Source: Mikrocytos mackini (lineage: Eukaryota; Endomyxa; Ascetosporea; Mikrocytida; Mikrocytiidae). From it: a stretch of DNA of 26,903 nucleotides. Shown here piece after piece: positions 17,906 through 26,758 of the stretch. The DNA lies in NCBI GenBank assembly GCA_030180075.1, contig JASNJN010000086.1, positions 1 through 26,903 on the forward strand, written 5' to 3'. The number at the start of each line of letters is the position of its first letter. Within the stretch, counting starts at the first letter, position 1. The position numbers were made by a program, and so were the translations under genes. The notes beneath the pieces are model-generated. The model worked only from the letters and a program-made list of their open reading frames with translations, searched no databases and was not told the DNA's origin.

Positions 17906-18157
17906 TTACTTATATTTAATTATATGACAAATTAATTATTGTTTTAATCCTTATTTTCATTTATAGTGTTGTGAGTACTTTTTATTGTTTAATGTAGATA
18001 ATTAACATATTAGAGTTACCAAACATATCCTTAGTTTTAATTTTAATTATCTTTCCTTTTTACTTTTCCAAACTTAATATTAGTATAAGAATCATTCCTT
18101 TAAAAATCTATAAATAAAACACATTAAAACAAATATTATAGACATCTCTTTATTTAT

Positions 18158-19216
18158 TTAATCCATCCTTTCAAATTTATGTTTATCTTTCCTACTTTTC
18201 AAATAAATTAATCCTACCAAGAATATATTTACCAACAACAAAATTATAATTATCGTTTGGAAAATATAATTGTAATTTATAGTGAAACCTGTAAGGTTAT
18301 TCATTTTTATGAGATAATTTGTCTGTGAATTATCCAAACTTGGTTTCAAATTGATATAAATTTCATTTAGTAGATTCCTTAGAAAGAGAGAACTGTATAC
18401 CATATTTTGAAGTGCTACATGTTGACAAAAGTTTTTATACTTTGCAGTTGTTACTTCTGAAGTATCAGAAATAGCTTCTATTAGTAACCTATTTCTATCT
18501 TTTAAAGCGTTAAATTCAAATTCTTTTTTAACGCTTTCACTGTATATATCTTTTAGTTCTTCAAATGCTTCTTTTAATTCCATATTAGCTTTAAATTTGT
18601 TTAAATGTGTCAATGTTGTTTTAACACCATTAATTTCAAAGAAGCCTTTTGTTTCGATTTCGTGAAGTTCTTTGCTCATTTCTTCGACTGATTTTTTGCT
18701 GAAGTAGCCGCACGCTAAGTCCCAGTAGTCATGAAGATGTCTATAGCCCTCAACAGGCGTTTTTAGTCCGTTCTCGGTTAATGAATGGAAAGGTTGGAAC
18801 ATATCGCCTGCTATATGCGTTAGATACATTAGAGAAAATTTGTCGAAGTAAATTATACGTTTGTCTTTAAGTAAATATTGGTTCAATTGAGACAAAAGTT
18901 CGAATAGCCTGTTTTCCTCTATGTACGTAACAACTGGGGCTTCTGTGGCTTCTGCTGACTCTTTAAATGTAAACATAGGAAAATAGTGGTAGTGAGCTAG
19001 GAACATGAAGTTATTAGGACGTAGAAGATCAGGAATTGTCACTATAGACGTAGAATCAACTTTTAATCCCATGTCTTTGAAAAAGGACAGCCGGAGTTCT
19101 AAATCTTCGTGTACATACGGATTGAGGGATGACAAGGCATTAAGTAGAATTGCTCGATGAATCCTGAGGTCCCAAGTTTGTATGTGCGAAAATAATAAAA
19201 CCAAAAGTAAAAACAT
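18158..19216 (-). CDS. Membrane-anchored S1/P1-type zinc nuclease
   Basis: The product is 352 aa. A signal peptide (about residues 1-14) would leave W15 as the mature N-terminus, as in P1 nuclease, where that tryptophan binds zinc. The other ligands of the trinuclear zinc site line up: H20; D63; H75 or H77 (AHYHYF); H134, D138 and H144 in THIAGDMFQPFH; H162 and D166 in LHDYWD. The enzyme class cleaves single-stranded DNA and RNA and removes 3'-phosphates. Unlike the soluble fungal enzymes this one ends with a transmembrane helix (about 317-338) and a basic tail, the layout of trypanosomatid 3'-nucleotidase/nucleases that salvage nucleosides at the cell surface. That role here is inference. 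It is divergently arranged with the gene at 19346, with 129 bp between the two starts. Confidence 0.92.
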   Translation of the reverse strand: MFLLLVLLFSHIQTWDLRIHRAILLNALSSLNPYVHEDLELRLSFFKDMGLKVDSTSIVTIPDLLRPNNFMFLAHYHYFPMFTFKESAEATEAPVVTYIEENRLFELLSQLNQYLLKDKRIIYFDKFSLMYLTHIAGDMFQPFHSLTENGLKTPVEGYRHLHDYWDLACGYFSKKSVEEMSKELHEIETKGFFEINGVKTTLTHLNKFKANMELKEAFEELKDIYSESVKKEFEFNALKDRNRLLIEAISDTSEVTTAKYKNFCQHVALQNMVYSSLFLRNLLNEIYINLKPSLDNSQTNYLIKMNNLTGFTINYNYIFQTIIIILLLVNIFLVGLIYLKSRKDKHKFERMD

Positions 19217-19345
19217 TAAAACGAAACTTTTGCATTTCTTCTGACACCTTATGAATTCGACGGCAAAAACTCATTGTGCGTTGTCATCTAATTCATAGCA
19301 CGCACATAATTTAAATTAATCACTTCATCCGTTCATAAAAACAAC
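19217..19345. promoter_or_regulatory. Shared divergent promoter region
   Basis: These 129 bp separate the ATGs of the S1/P1 nuclease gene (minus) and the type II membrane protein gene (plus). The stretch holds a palindromic AATTTAAATT at about 19309-19318. No other gene fits in the gap, so both promoters must lie here or within the genes. Confidence 0.45.
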
Positions 19346-19705
19346 ATGCAACAAACTCCTAAACCGAAGTTCAGAAATAGAATAGGAAGTCATAAAAAAG
19401 ATAAGAAGCACAAACCAATCTTGATTTTCTTTATTTTGGCGGTTGCATCTGCCGGGATACTACTTTTTATTATTCCAATAAACAGTTCGTTAGGCAATAG
19501 CTCACAAACATCCCATAATCAACCAGAAACTCCAAATAACAAAAACACTGATAAAGTAACAATTAATGAGAACACGCCTACGCCCTCTACTAATAACTAC
19601 GAAGAATACAAAAGAAACTTGGCAATGTGCAGTGAAAAGAATTACCATTCAGAGTTTATAACATTAAAAGAACGCCCAGAAACTATCGGTTTTAGTTCTT
19701 TATAA
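19346..19705 (+). CDS. N-terminal part of an orphan type II membrane protein (likely frame-split)
   Basis: The 119-aa frame starts at ATG. It begins with a strongly basic cytosolic segment (residues 1-23, RNRIGSHKKDKKHK), then one transmembrane helix (about 24-44), then a threonine/asparagine/proline-rich stalk with possible N-glycosylation sites (NSS at 46-48) and a short cysteine-containing part (residues 85-119). It stops at 19703-19705. Only 14 bases later another long frame opens, and its upstream extension (ICYK, before 19720) fits as a continuation after FSSL. I read both as one gene of about 425 codons with a single-base indel. No family is recognised. Confidence 0.6.
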   Translation: MQQTPKPKFRNRIGSHKKDKKHKPILIFFILAVASAGILLFIIPINSSLGNSSQTSHNQPETPNNKNTDKVTINENTPTPSTNNYEEYKRNLAMCSEKNYHSEFITLKERPETIGFSSL

Positions 19706-19719
19706 TTTGTTACAAACTA

Positions 19720-20628
19720 ATGCTGTTGGACAAAATTGAAAACAATTATCCCGTTGATTTAGAAACGATTTTAAGTCAGATTAAAAAGTTTAATTCTCCA
19801 GTTCAGAGCCGGATTGGGAACATAGAAGAATATTATAATGAAATAATGACCATTGCTAAAAACAACAAGTTTAAATTGGAAATTACCATGTTTCTACTGC
19901 TTAGAATGGTGTATGATTCGCCCTATATCGCCGGATTGTATGATACATCCTTCTATAAAGATGATAAAGATAGAAATAATCAGAAATTAACCTACTGTAA
20001 AGATATCTACAAAAACTACAGCATGTTACATGGTTTAATGAAGACATTACTTAAAGCGATTGTATATGTAAGCAAAGATGAAGGTTCCAATTTAACGAAA
20101 TATATTGATGACAAATTAGTAGCAAACAAGGGTTTCATGATATTAGCACAAAAATGCTTTAAAAATTATAAAGAAATTTATAAAAACATTTTCGAAGTTG
20201 TTAAATCGGAATGTTTTGCCAATGAATATATTAACACCATTGAAGATAATATTTGCGATAAAGAATATAAAGGACGTAAAATAGATGTACTCATTATTAA
20301 AGATTTGGATACATTTAGGAAATTCATAAGGCTGACATTTTTCAACATTGTTTTTGTTATTTTCGAAATCGACAAAGAACAGAAAAACATTACTATGATG
20401 GAAAGATTTAAAACATTTATTGCAGAACATGGAATGTTTTTTGATTTAAGCGAACACAATCGTTCAAATTTGATAAAAGCCATAGAAAAAAGCGCACAAA
20501 ATTTACTAGCATTGATAAGAGACAAAAAAGACGAACTACCTCTGAATTATTGGAACGATTACAGGATCAGTGAGTTAGGTCGACATTTGATGATTTTATC
20601 GTCAAAGTTCAATATTAAAATTAAATAA
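19720..20628 (+). CDS. C-terminal ectodomain part of the same orphan membrane protein
   Basis: The 302-codon frame begins MLLDKIENN but lacks a signal peptide, a transmembrane helix or an AAATTT-like signal of its own, which argues against it being a separate gene. The product is lysine-rich and predicted mostly helical. The frame is open back to 19696, overlapping the end of the preceding frame. Parts resemble the type II protein at 24609-25772: SL-x3-K near the start, and a later block around residues 105-130 (YKNYSMLHGLMKTLLKAIVYV, written there as YEKQLKTLDHALIQIVLFM). The resemblance is by eye and weak. Confidence 0.6.
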   Translation: MLLDKIENNYPVDLETILSQIKKFNSPVQSRIGNIEEYYNEIMTIAKNNKFKLEITMFLLLRMVYDSPYIAGLYDTSFYKDDKDRNNQKLTYCKDIYKNYSMLHGLMKTLLKAIVYVSKDEGSNLTKYIDDKLVANKGFMILAQKCFKNYKEIYKNIFEVVKSECFANEYINTIEDNICDKEYKGRKIDVLIIKDLDTFRKFIRLTFFNIVFVIFEIDKEQKNITMMERFKTFIAEHGMFFDLSEHNRSNLIKAIEKSAQNLLALIRDKKDELPLNYWNDYRISELGRHLMILSSKFNIKIK

Positions 20629-21214
20629 ACGATTATATAAATCAGATATATTACAACATGGCTACAAATTTAGTTAATTTAGTTTTGAATAACCAAGAAA
20701 CTATTTTTAATTAAAATATTTTTAAAATTTTAAATGTTTATTGATAATTTACAATTAATCAGTTTGATGTTTGTGAAAAACAAAATAAATGTTAAGTTCT
20801 TGTATAAAATTTTAAGTGTCTTGAAATACAAAATGACAAAATTTTTTATGTCTATTTTCTTTTAGGAATTCTCTGAATAATTAAATGAGTTTTCAAGAAT
20901 ATCTTTCTTTATTATAAATTTTTGGAACAAATGCCTGAATTGAGCCTTATTTCTTTCTATTGAAGTCTCTATGTGGTTAGCGGTTCCAATCCGTATTTAG
21001 AATGCCCAAGTTAACTCATTAAGTATTTCTAGAACATTTTACATAACAAATTTTACTCTATATCTGAATGAAGAGGTTAAAATGTTACTAAAATCGTCAA
21101 CTACTCCTTTTCCCCTTTTATATATATCTCAATTCATTCATTGTATTGTACAACGCAATAGGTCTGATTTCAGTTCGTTCGTCTCAAAAATGAAAATTTA
21201 AAAAAATTTTCTAC
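20629..21214. other. Intergenic region before the thymidylate synthase gene
   Basis: It is AT-rich with no ORF of note and no repeat structure that I can see. A TATATATATCTC stretch occurs at about 21119, some 95 bases before the next ATG. Confidence 0.5.
21192..21210 (+). promoter_or_regulatory. AAATTT-like signal of the thymidylate synthase gene
   Basis: GAAAATTTAAAAAAATTTT lies 4 bases before the ATG at 21215, the same type of signal as at the other intact genes. The gene therefore appears adapted to this genome's own expression signals. Confidence 0.5.
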
Positions 21215-22651
21215 ATGCCAGACTGGCCTCTAGAATATTCCGAGAAGCTCATACTCAGCAACCCAGGTTCTAACACAGGCATACTCACTTTATGGTCGCT
21301 TAAAGAGTTAGTTGCACAAAAACTAGACCCAAATTCGTATGCAGTGATAGGGAACTTCTATGATGTATTCAATGGACTTGAGCCATTCATGCGGAATTGT
21401 TTGGCTAACCCAAAACTTCGTTACTTCATTATAGTTGGATCTGACCTTGCAGGCTCAAAAAAGACTATCAAGAACTTTTTCGAACTAGGAATAGAGAATG
21501 GATTCGTAAAAGACACCCAAGTTCCTGTGTGTGCAGATATAAATGTAGATGACGCCAATCTATTCAGAGAATCTTCAAAGCTGTTTGATCTGACTTCCAA
21601 AATTAAAAATTTGGACGATCCTGAAGAATACAAGAAGGAAATAGAAGCTGTTCTAAAAGACCTCCCAGAGTTACCTCCCTATATGGAACCCAAAACCTAC
21701 CCTAAGACTGAATTCAAGCCTGATGTGTTTCCCTCCACGAATTGTGTGTTTAAAATTGAAGACAAACATATTTCACAAGCGTGGCTTAAAATTCTAAACA
21801 CAATAATACATTACGGAACATACACACAAACTACCCCGGCCGAAGCCACAAAAGTCCGCGAGTGCATAAATCTTATCGCTGTAATACATGAGGAAGACCC
21901 AGACGAACCTCTTCTACCATCCTACATGCGTTTCAAAAAAGAAGAGTTGCCTGAATACTTTAAATCATTTTGTGAAGGCACCAAGCCGAAGGACACTTCG
22001 TACACTTATGGGAACAGGTTCAACGGTGAGCCTCATTGTCAGTTCGAAAAAATGAAAGCTCTACTAAAAAAGAACAAATATTCCAAAAGAGCTTTTTCAA
22101 GCACTTGGCGTTTGGATGACATAACATCCGCTACGCCGCCCTGTGTCATTTCTATCCAAACAAACATCCAAAACGAAAAATTGTTTCTCACTTGTTACAT
22201 AAGAAGCAATGATATGTTCAGAGCATGGCCTTTAAATGCGTTCGGACTTCGAAAAATACAAAAAACATTTTGTGAGGACTTAAAATGTGAAATGGGGAGT
22301 TTAACTATAATTTCACAGTCTGCGCACGTCTACAAAGAGAACTTTAAAGAAATGGATATGGTCATTGAAAAGAATTACAAAATAATAAACGACTTTAAGG
22401 ACGAAAGAGGGTATTACACTATTAGTGTTTCTTGTGGAGAACTTGAAATGAAACACTTTAGTAATTGTGGGATTAAATTGAGAACGTTCGCAGGGAAAAC
22501 GGCTAGGGAAATTCTATTTGATTTGATAAATAAAGCATGCCCAGATGATCCTCATCATATAAGTTATATAAGCTGTGAGTTGAGTAAAGCAGAATTTGCG
22601 ATGAAATATGGGTATAGTTATACACAGGATGAAGAATTGGTGAAAAAATGA
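21215..22651 (+). CDS. Archaeal-type thymidylate synthase with MtrA-like and DUF4346-like domains
   Basis: The 478-aa product should convert dUMP to dTMP. The thymidylate synthase core spans about residues 260-400: R292 and R299 as phosphate-binding candidates, catalytic C310 in TPPC, the dUMP-binding RSND (330-333), N341 in WPLNAFG and SAHVY (369-373), matching the E. coli C146, R166-S167, N177 and H207-x-Y209 pattern. The wording TPPCVISIQ and NDMFRAWPLNAFG is that of the archaeal/methanogen-type enzymes, not the fungal one. Residues 19-110 (TGILTLWSLKELV, VIGNFYDVFNGLEP, ANPKLRYFIIVG) resemble the MtrA-like domain fused to such enzymes in prokaryotes. The C-terminus (GKTAREILF; YISCELSKAEFAM; YTQD) resembles DUF4346. 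The methyl donor is not inferable. All key residues are intact. Composition looks less AT-rich than its neighbours. Horizontal origin is inferred. Confidence 0.88.
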   Translation: MPDWPLEYSEKLILSNPGSNTGILTLWSLKELVAQKLDPNSYAVIGNFYDVFNGLEPFMRNCLANPKLRYFIIVGSDLAGSKKTIKNFFELGIENGFVKDTQVPVCADINVDDANLFRESSKLFDLTSKIKNLDDPEEYKKEIEAVLKDLPELPPYMEPKTYPKTEFKPDVFPSTNCVFKIEDKHISQAWLKILNTIIHYGTYTQTTPAEATKVRECINLIAVIHEEDPDEPLLPSYMRFKKEELPEYFKSFCEGTKPKDTSYTYGNRFNGEPHCQFEKMKALLKKNKYSKRAFSSTWRLDDITSATPPCVISIQTNIQNEKLFLTCYIRSNDMFRAWPLNAFGLRKIQKTFCEDLKCEMGSLTIISQSAHVYKENFKEMDMVIEKNYKIINDFKDERGYYTISVSCGELEMKHFSNCGIKLRTFAGKTAREILFDLINKACPDDPHHISYISCELSKAEFAMKYGYSYTQDEELVKK

Positions 22652-22955
22652 GTGGTAAATAAATGAGTGGTGGAAAATGGGTTGGTGTTGTTATTGGTAC
22701 AATTAAATGGTGATTTGAAAGTTTGTTTTGGATGAATTTGAAAATTTTTCAATAAAATGTTTATTGTTCTAAAAGATTTAAAATGTATTAAATGCCACAC
22801 CAAATTACCAATGGGATGATCTTATAGCCTATAGTATCCTTATTGTAAACTTTTAAAATTTTTGTTTTTTAAATTTTAAATTTTCGAATATAGAAAAGAT
22901 AATTCCACAACCACCGCCTATTGGATGTCCGGAATATATTCAAAACAATATTACA
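22652..22955. other. Intergenic region with an AAATTT signal
   Basis: A TTAAATTTTAAATTTT block lies at 22869-22885, about 70 bases before the next ATG, unusually far compared with the other genes. A short out-of-frame ATG at 22924 opens a 39-codon frame overlapping the start of the next gene. I see nothing else. Confidence 0.5.
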
Positions 22956-24128
22956 ATGACAATATACTACTTATTCGTGATTATATACTATGCGAAGTCA
23001 TCATCAGTATCAGAACCTTCTATAAACGTACCACAGCTTGACAACATCAATACACCATTTGTAAGCAAATTCAACACAAATGATTTGAGTTATATTTCAA
23101 CGCTAAATGTTCCACGCCTCCCAATTTCAGACACAGGCGAATTTGAGCCTTTCAAAGCTTCATACCACAACAACAACTGCAAAGTAGACTATCTCACTAG
23201 CTCTCTCGAGAAGACTCTCCAAAACATAGAAGGCTACTACGTTATATCCATGGACAATCTCAAACAACCACACTTACTATTTGATTTCTTCGATGTATCC
23301 GACGATAGTCTCCAACAATCTTTAAACATGGTACAAATAAACCTTTTCGAACCACTAAACAAAGGCAAACTCAGTATTATTCACAACAGGAAGATATTCT
23401 CACAATCAAACGATGTATACACAACTTCAAATCTACACAGACACAAACAGTATAGCAATAATAACAAAATATACTTCGTAATATTCCACATTAAAAACAC
23501 GCTAACAAAAGTTGGCTCTCATTACATTCTAACTTCAAAAATAGATCTATTTAGAAGTTACGAAGTTACCAAACATTTAATTTTCCCCCACTTCAAAAAT
23601 GTATGCAGTAAACATCAAAGTTCGTCAGAAGATTGTAGTATTTCCCCGCAACAATTTATGATTTTTTGGCTCACTACTTCTTTACGTTACAAATATATAA
23701 AAAGAAGTGACATTAGAATTCAAAATTTTGACAATAACCATGATTGGTTAGGAAGAACTATAACTATAACTTTGCGCAAACTAAAAGTAGACAGTATTGA
23801 AAATAATAAAATAAACTTAACAGCTTATAAGTATTTCAACTTTGACAATGTGGACATTTTGGAGAACGACAATTTGGTGAATATAAATATAAACTTTAAT
23901 GTAGAACTAAAAAGTAATGACTCACATATAAAAATAGATATGAAACTTAAAACGCAGTATTATTCGGTGATACCAAATAATGGGAAACATTTGTTTAGAA
24001 ATGGAAATGGATCAACGTTTATAAATGTTCATGATAAAACTATGGGAGGATATAAAACGTCGAAATTTTCGAAAATAAATGAAGTTTATATCGAAGAATT
24101 TTTGAATGAATTTAAAGAAATTAAATAA
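22956..24128 (+). CDS. Orphan secreted protein (390 aa)
   Basis: I recognise no family. The N-terminus (MTIYYLFVIIYYAKSSS) is a convincing signal peptide with likely cleavage after about residue 13-15. There is no later transmembrane segment. The body is asparagine- and lysine-rich, alternating polar and hydrophobic in a beta-rich manner (ITITLRKLKVDS, VNININFNVELKS), with few cysteines (C55, C220, C230 approximately). It follows the thymidylate synthase gene in the same direction. The product is probably exported to the parasite surface, the spore wall, or beyond; this rests only on the signal peptide. An upstream AAATTT-like block is at 22869-22885. Confidence 0.85.
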   Translation: MTIYYLFVIIYYAKSSSVSEPSINVPQLDNINTPFVSKFNTNDLSYISTLNVPRLPISDTGEFEPFKASYHNNNCKVDYLTSSLEKTLQNIEGYYVISMDNLKQPHLLFDFFDVSDDSLQQSLNMVQINLFEPLNKGKLSIIHNRKIFSQSNDVYTTSNLHRHKQYSNNNKIYFVIFHIKNTLTKVGSHYILTSKIDLFRSYEVTKHLIFPHFKNVCSKHQSSSEDCSISPQQFMIFWLTTSLRYKYIKRSDIRIQNFDNNHDWLGRTITITLRKLKVDSIENNKINLTAYKYFNFDNVDILENDNLVNININFNVELKSNDSHIKIDMKLKTQYYSVIPNNGKHLFRNGNGSTFINVHDKTMGGYKTSKFSKINEVYIEEFLNEFKEIK

Positions 24129-24608
24129 TGTGTAAATAAACTCAAAAATGAAAGTTTTGATATGCAATTTATAAAATATAAAAGTGTATTTTGTTTGAAT
24201 TTTTATTTATATTTGTGAAGATTTTTGTATATAATAATATACAAAATTGATGAGTAAATTAACCTCGATTTAAAAGGCTGCAAAAGAAAAATTGGAAATA
24301 AAAATTCAACACATTTAAACATTTCATAGTTAAAGAAAATACAGGCATTTTAAATTAAAAGTTAAGTATTTTGGTGAGTGTATTCAACCAAAGAAAATAT
24401 AGTTTTAAAGAAATAAAGAACACTTATTCCTTTCTAATTAATAAAACGTACGCTTTTTGTTCAGACTTCTTTAAACCATAATCCAAGTTTTTAATTTGAT
24501 AATCGGTTACTTAATTAATAACTCGGTCATCTATTTTGTTATTGTTACCGAGACCACACTCCCTACCCGATTGCTACCAAGCCTCCTTCATATTTTCCTT
24601 TCTCCTTG
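24129..24608. other. Convergent intergenic region
   Basis: It lies between the 3' ends of two convergent genes. AATAAA-like stretches follow the stop at 24128 (AAATAAACTC). The right part (24540-24608) is more C-rich, without a recognisable feature. Confidence 0.5.
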
Positions 24609-25772
24609 CTATCCAACTATCGACTTTAAACTAAAATTCAAACTATCTATAAAATCTTCCCCTGTTAAACTTATATCATTTGCCAGCTCAAACATTTCCG
24701 TCTCGTTGTAAATAATTTCTACGTTTGTTCTATTTGCATTCATAGTAAATATTTTTGAAAGAATAATTACGATAGAGTTAAGCATTCTGTATACCGTTTT
24801 CCTGAAAAATCTTATTTTGCTCAACAATTTAGTACCTTTATATTTCTTTTTACTTGTTATTGTAAAACCATCGTTATTGTTTACCAGTAATATGTTAAAG
24901 AAATTCCTTAATGTCTTTTCCAGAATTAATACTGGTATTACTCGAACAGTCCTTATAAAAGAAATAAAAATGGAAGGCTCTTGCTTCTCATCGTCCTTAA
25001 CATCTTCTATCATTTCTGCTATCTTTGTCAAATCTGTATAATCCTGGTTGTTTGAGTATTCGAGCAGTCTTAAAAGAGCTTCTTTCTTTGATTTCATAAA
25101 TAGAACTATCTGGATTAATGCATGGTCCAATGTTTTCAGTTGCTTTTCATAAGTGACAAAAAAGCTTTGTTTGTTACTTATTTCCTTTTCTTCTAATGAT
25201 TTTAATAAACTCTGCAAGACCAAAACATTATTTATGTAAACTCCAAAAGTTTCTTTGCTTAACATATAGTTTATTAGTCTTCTTAAAACTTTCATGTCAT
25301 AATTCTTTGATTTAATCATTTGTTTAGTTTGGTCGTTCAAACACTCATTTAGAATTTTTGAATAGGCCAGCGAAGTTGAACAAAAGTGAACGTAAAGATC
25401 GTGTTCATAGTCTAAAGATATTCCATCAAACGGAGTAATTACAGGAGGTATATCCCGAAATTTCTGCACAGCTTCGTGGCAATCAGACTCTAAGCTAGAA
25501 CCTTCAAATGTGGTTATGGTTGGCAAGTTTGCCGACAGTTCAGGTAGAAGGGTATCGTAGAGGTGTTGTGTTTGGTTGTTGAGCTTAGGTTTTAACTTTT
25601 GATTTTTTTGAGAAGCTTCTAATTCTGAAATTTCCTTCTCTACGATCTTCTGATCTTCAAGATATACCGACAAACAGAAAATAGCCATTAATGTGAATAT
25701 AGCTGTAAAAAACAGAATTGTTAGGCAGAAAATTTTCCTTTTCTTCGTCAACTTGTAAGAATTTACTTTCAT
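24609..25772 (-). CDS. Orphan type II membrane protein with helical ectodomain (387 aa)
   Basis: The true start is the ATG at 25772 (MKVNSYKLTKKRK); an in-frame TTG eight codons upstream was rejected. Residues 1-13 are basic, followed by one transmembrane helix (about 14-37), then an acidic coiled-coil-like stretch (about 38-60) and a long helical ectodomain with cysteines near residues 99, 127 and 139. Two amphipathic or hydrophobic stretches occur late (around 265-300 and 325-350). No known family is recognised. The size, topology and several blocks resemble the split gene at 19346-20628, suggesting a lineage-specific surface family, with low confidence. An upstream TTTGAATTTCATTTCT block fits the usual start signal. 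Confidence 0.85.
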   Translation of the reverse strand: MKVNSYKLTKKRKIFCLTILFFTAIFTLMAIFCLSVYLEDQKIVEKEISELEASQKNQKLKPKLNNQTQHLYDTLLPELSANLPTITTFEGSSLESDCHEAVQKFRDIPPVITPFDGISLDYEHDLYVHFCSTSLAYSKILNECLNDQTKQMIKSKNYDMKVLRRLINYMLSKETFGVYINNVLVLQSLLKSLEEKEISNKQSFFVTYEKQLKTLDHALIQIVLFMKSKKEALLRLLEYSNNQDYTDLTKIAEMIEDVKDDEKQEPSIFISFIRTVRVIPVLILEKTLRNFFNILLVNNNDGFTITSKKKYKGTKLLSKIRFFRKTVYRMLNSIVIILSKIFTMNANRTNVEIIYNETEMFELANDISLTGEDFIDSLNFSLKSIVG

Positions 25773-26022
25773 TGTGATTATAGAAATGAAATTCAAATAA
25801 ACGATTATGTATTTTAGAAGATATTTCCTTCAAGTATTTCCAATAGTTGGAATAAATAAGCTCAAATGAAAACAAAACTCAAAATAAATTTTATTTTAGA
25901 ACATTGGGACATTAAAAAGTGGGCGAGGAACCTTCCACTCCAAAATAAAAATTTAATATGCCTTGTTTTTTTTACAAAAACGAAGTATATTGTGTCCCAG
26001 AATATAATAAGCATAAATTTGT

Positions 26023-26133
26023 GCTCGGTTTTTGATTTGATCGTTTCGTGCAAAAATTTTTCATTTTAATCGCCCATTTTTCAGATTTTAAAAAATTTAA
26101 TATAAAATTTTCAAAATTTGTCAATTATAAGAT
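26023..26133 (+). repeat. Dispersed direct repeat, copy 2
   Basis: GCTCGGTTTTTGATTT at 26023-26038 is identical to 2903-2918, and the following 100 bases align loosely in the same orientation. Confidence 0.5.
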
Positions 26134-26395
26134 GGTGTCTTTTTTCACCTCATTTTTTGTTTTTGTATACACCATTTAAAGTTTTTTAATTGATTGGACT
26201 ATTCTATTGTTATGTGAATATGGATTCTGATTGCTTATATTATTATTTACATCATGTGAATCGTTTCGTATCAAAATGAGTCCAAATTTAAAATTCTGTA
26301 TTTTGTATATAACTTTGACAAACCGCGTATTTGGTTTACAAGATAATATCAATTCTAATTTAAAACAATGGGTGTTGTCTAGTTTGGACTAAACT

Positions 26396-26411
26396 AATTT
26401 TAAAAAATTAA
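26396..26411 (+). promoter_or_regulatory. AAATTT-like start signal
   Basis: AATTTTAAAAAATTAA abuts the ATG at 26412. Confidence 0.45.
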
Positions 26412-26681
26412 ATGCCAAAGAAAATTCTGAGTGTGATTAAAACTCCTACAAAGAAAAGCACCAAACGAAAGATAAAAGATAAGCTCCCGAAGATAGAAGG
26501 TTTGTGTACACACTCAAAGAACAGTTGTTTCTGCAAACGAGCCCAAATACCCATGTTAGTCATTAATCAAACAACACAGAACCTGAACAGAATAAAAACC
26601 ATTAAAAAACAAAACTTATATCTCACAAGCTTCATTCAGTCATTTAAAGAGAAAGAATCTGATAAAATCTTTTTTTTTTAA
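26412..26681 (+). CDS. Small basic protein of unknown function (89 aa)
   Basis: The frame starts at ATG with an abutting A/T signal of the kind seen at the other genes. The N-terminal third is very basic (KKSTKRKIKDKLPK, about residues 14-27). A small cysteine cluster follows (C32, C39, C41), and the C-terminus is mixed, ending in four phenylalanines after an IKKQNLYLTSF helix. The basic part suggests nucleic-acid or ribosome binding, but this is speculation. No signal peptide or membrane segment. The short length leaves some doubt that it is real; the start signal is the main support. Confidence 0.6.
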   Translation: MPKKILSVIKTPTKKSTKRKIKDKLPKIEGLCTHSKNSCFCKRAQIPMLVINQTTQNLNRIKTIKKQNLYLTSFIQSFKEKESDKIFFF

Positions 26682-26758
26682 GGTTAAATGTTATTAATTA
26701 ATTTAATTACTTATTAACCGTCCTCTTTATCTGTCACAAATCCCATTGAAATTCATTT

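Larger units (their letters stand above)
25773..26411. other. Intergenic region containing a dispersed repeat copy
   Basis: Apart from the repeat at 26023-26133 I see only AT-rich DNA. Open frames of 60-70 codons on both strands overlap one another, lack signals and are not called. Confidence 0.5.

Noticed and set aside
20143-20525. Two minus-strand frames of about 95-115 codons inside 19720-20628
   Set aside because: They are antisense shadows of the longer lysine-rich frame, with compositions expected from its complement.
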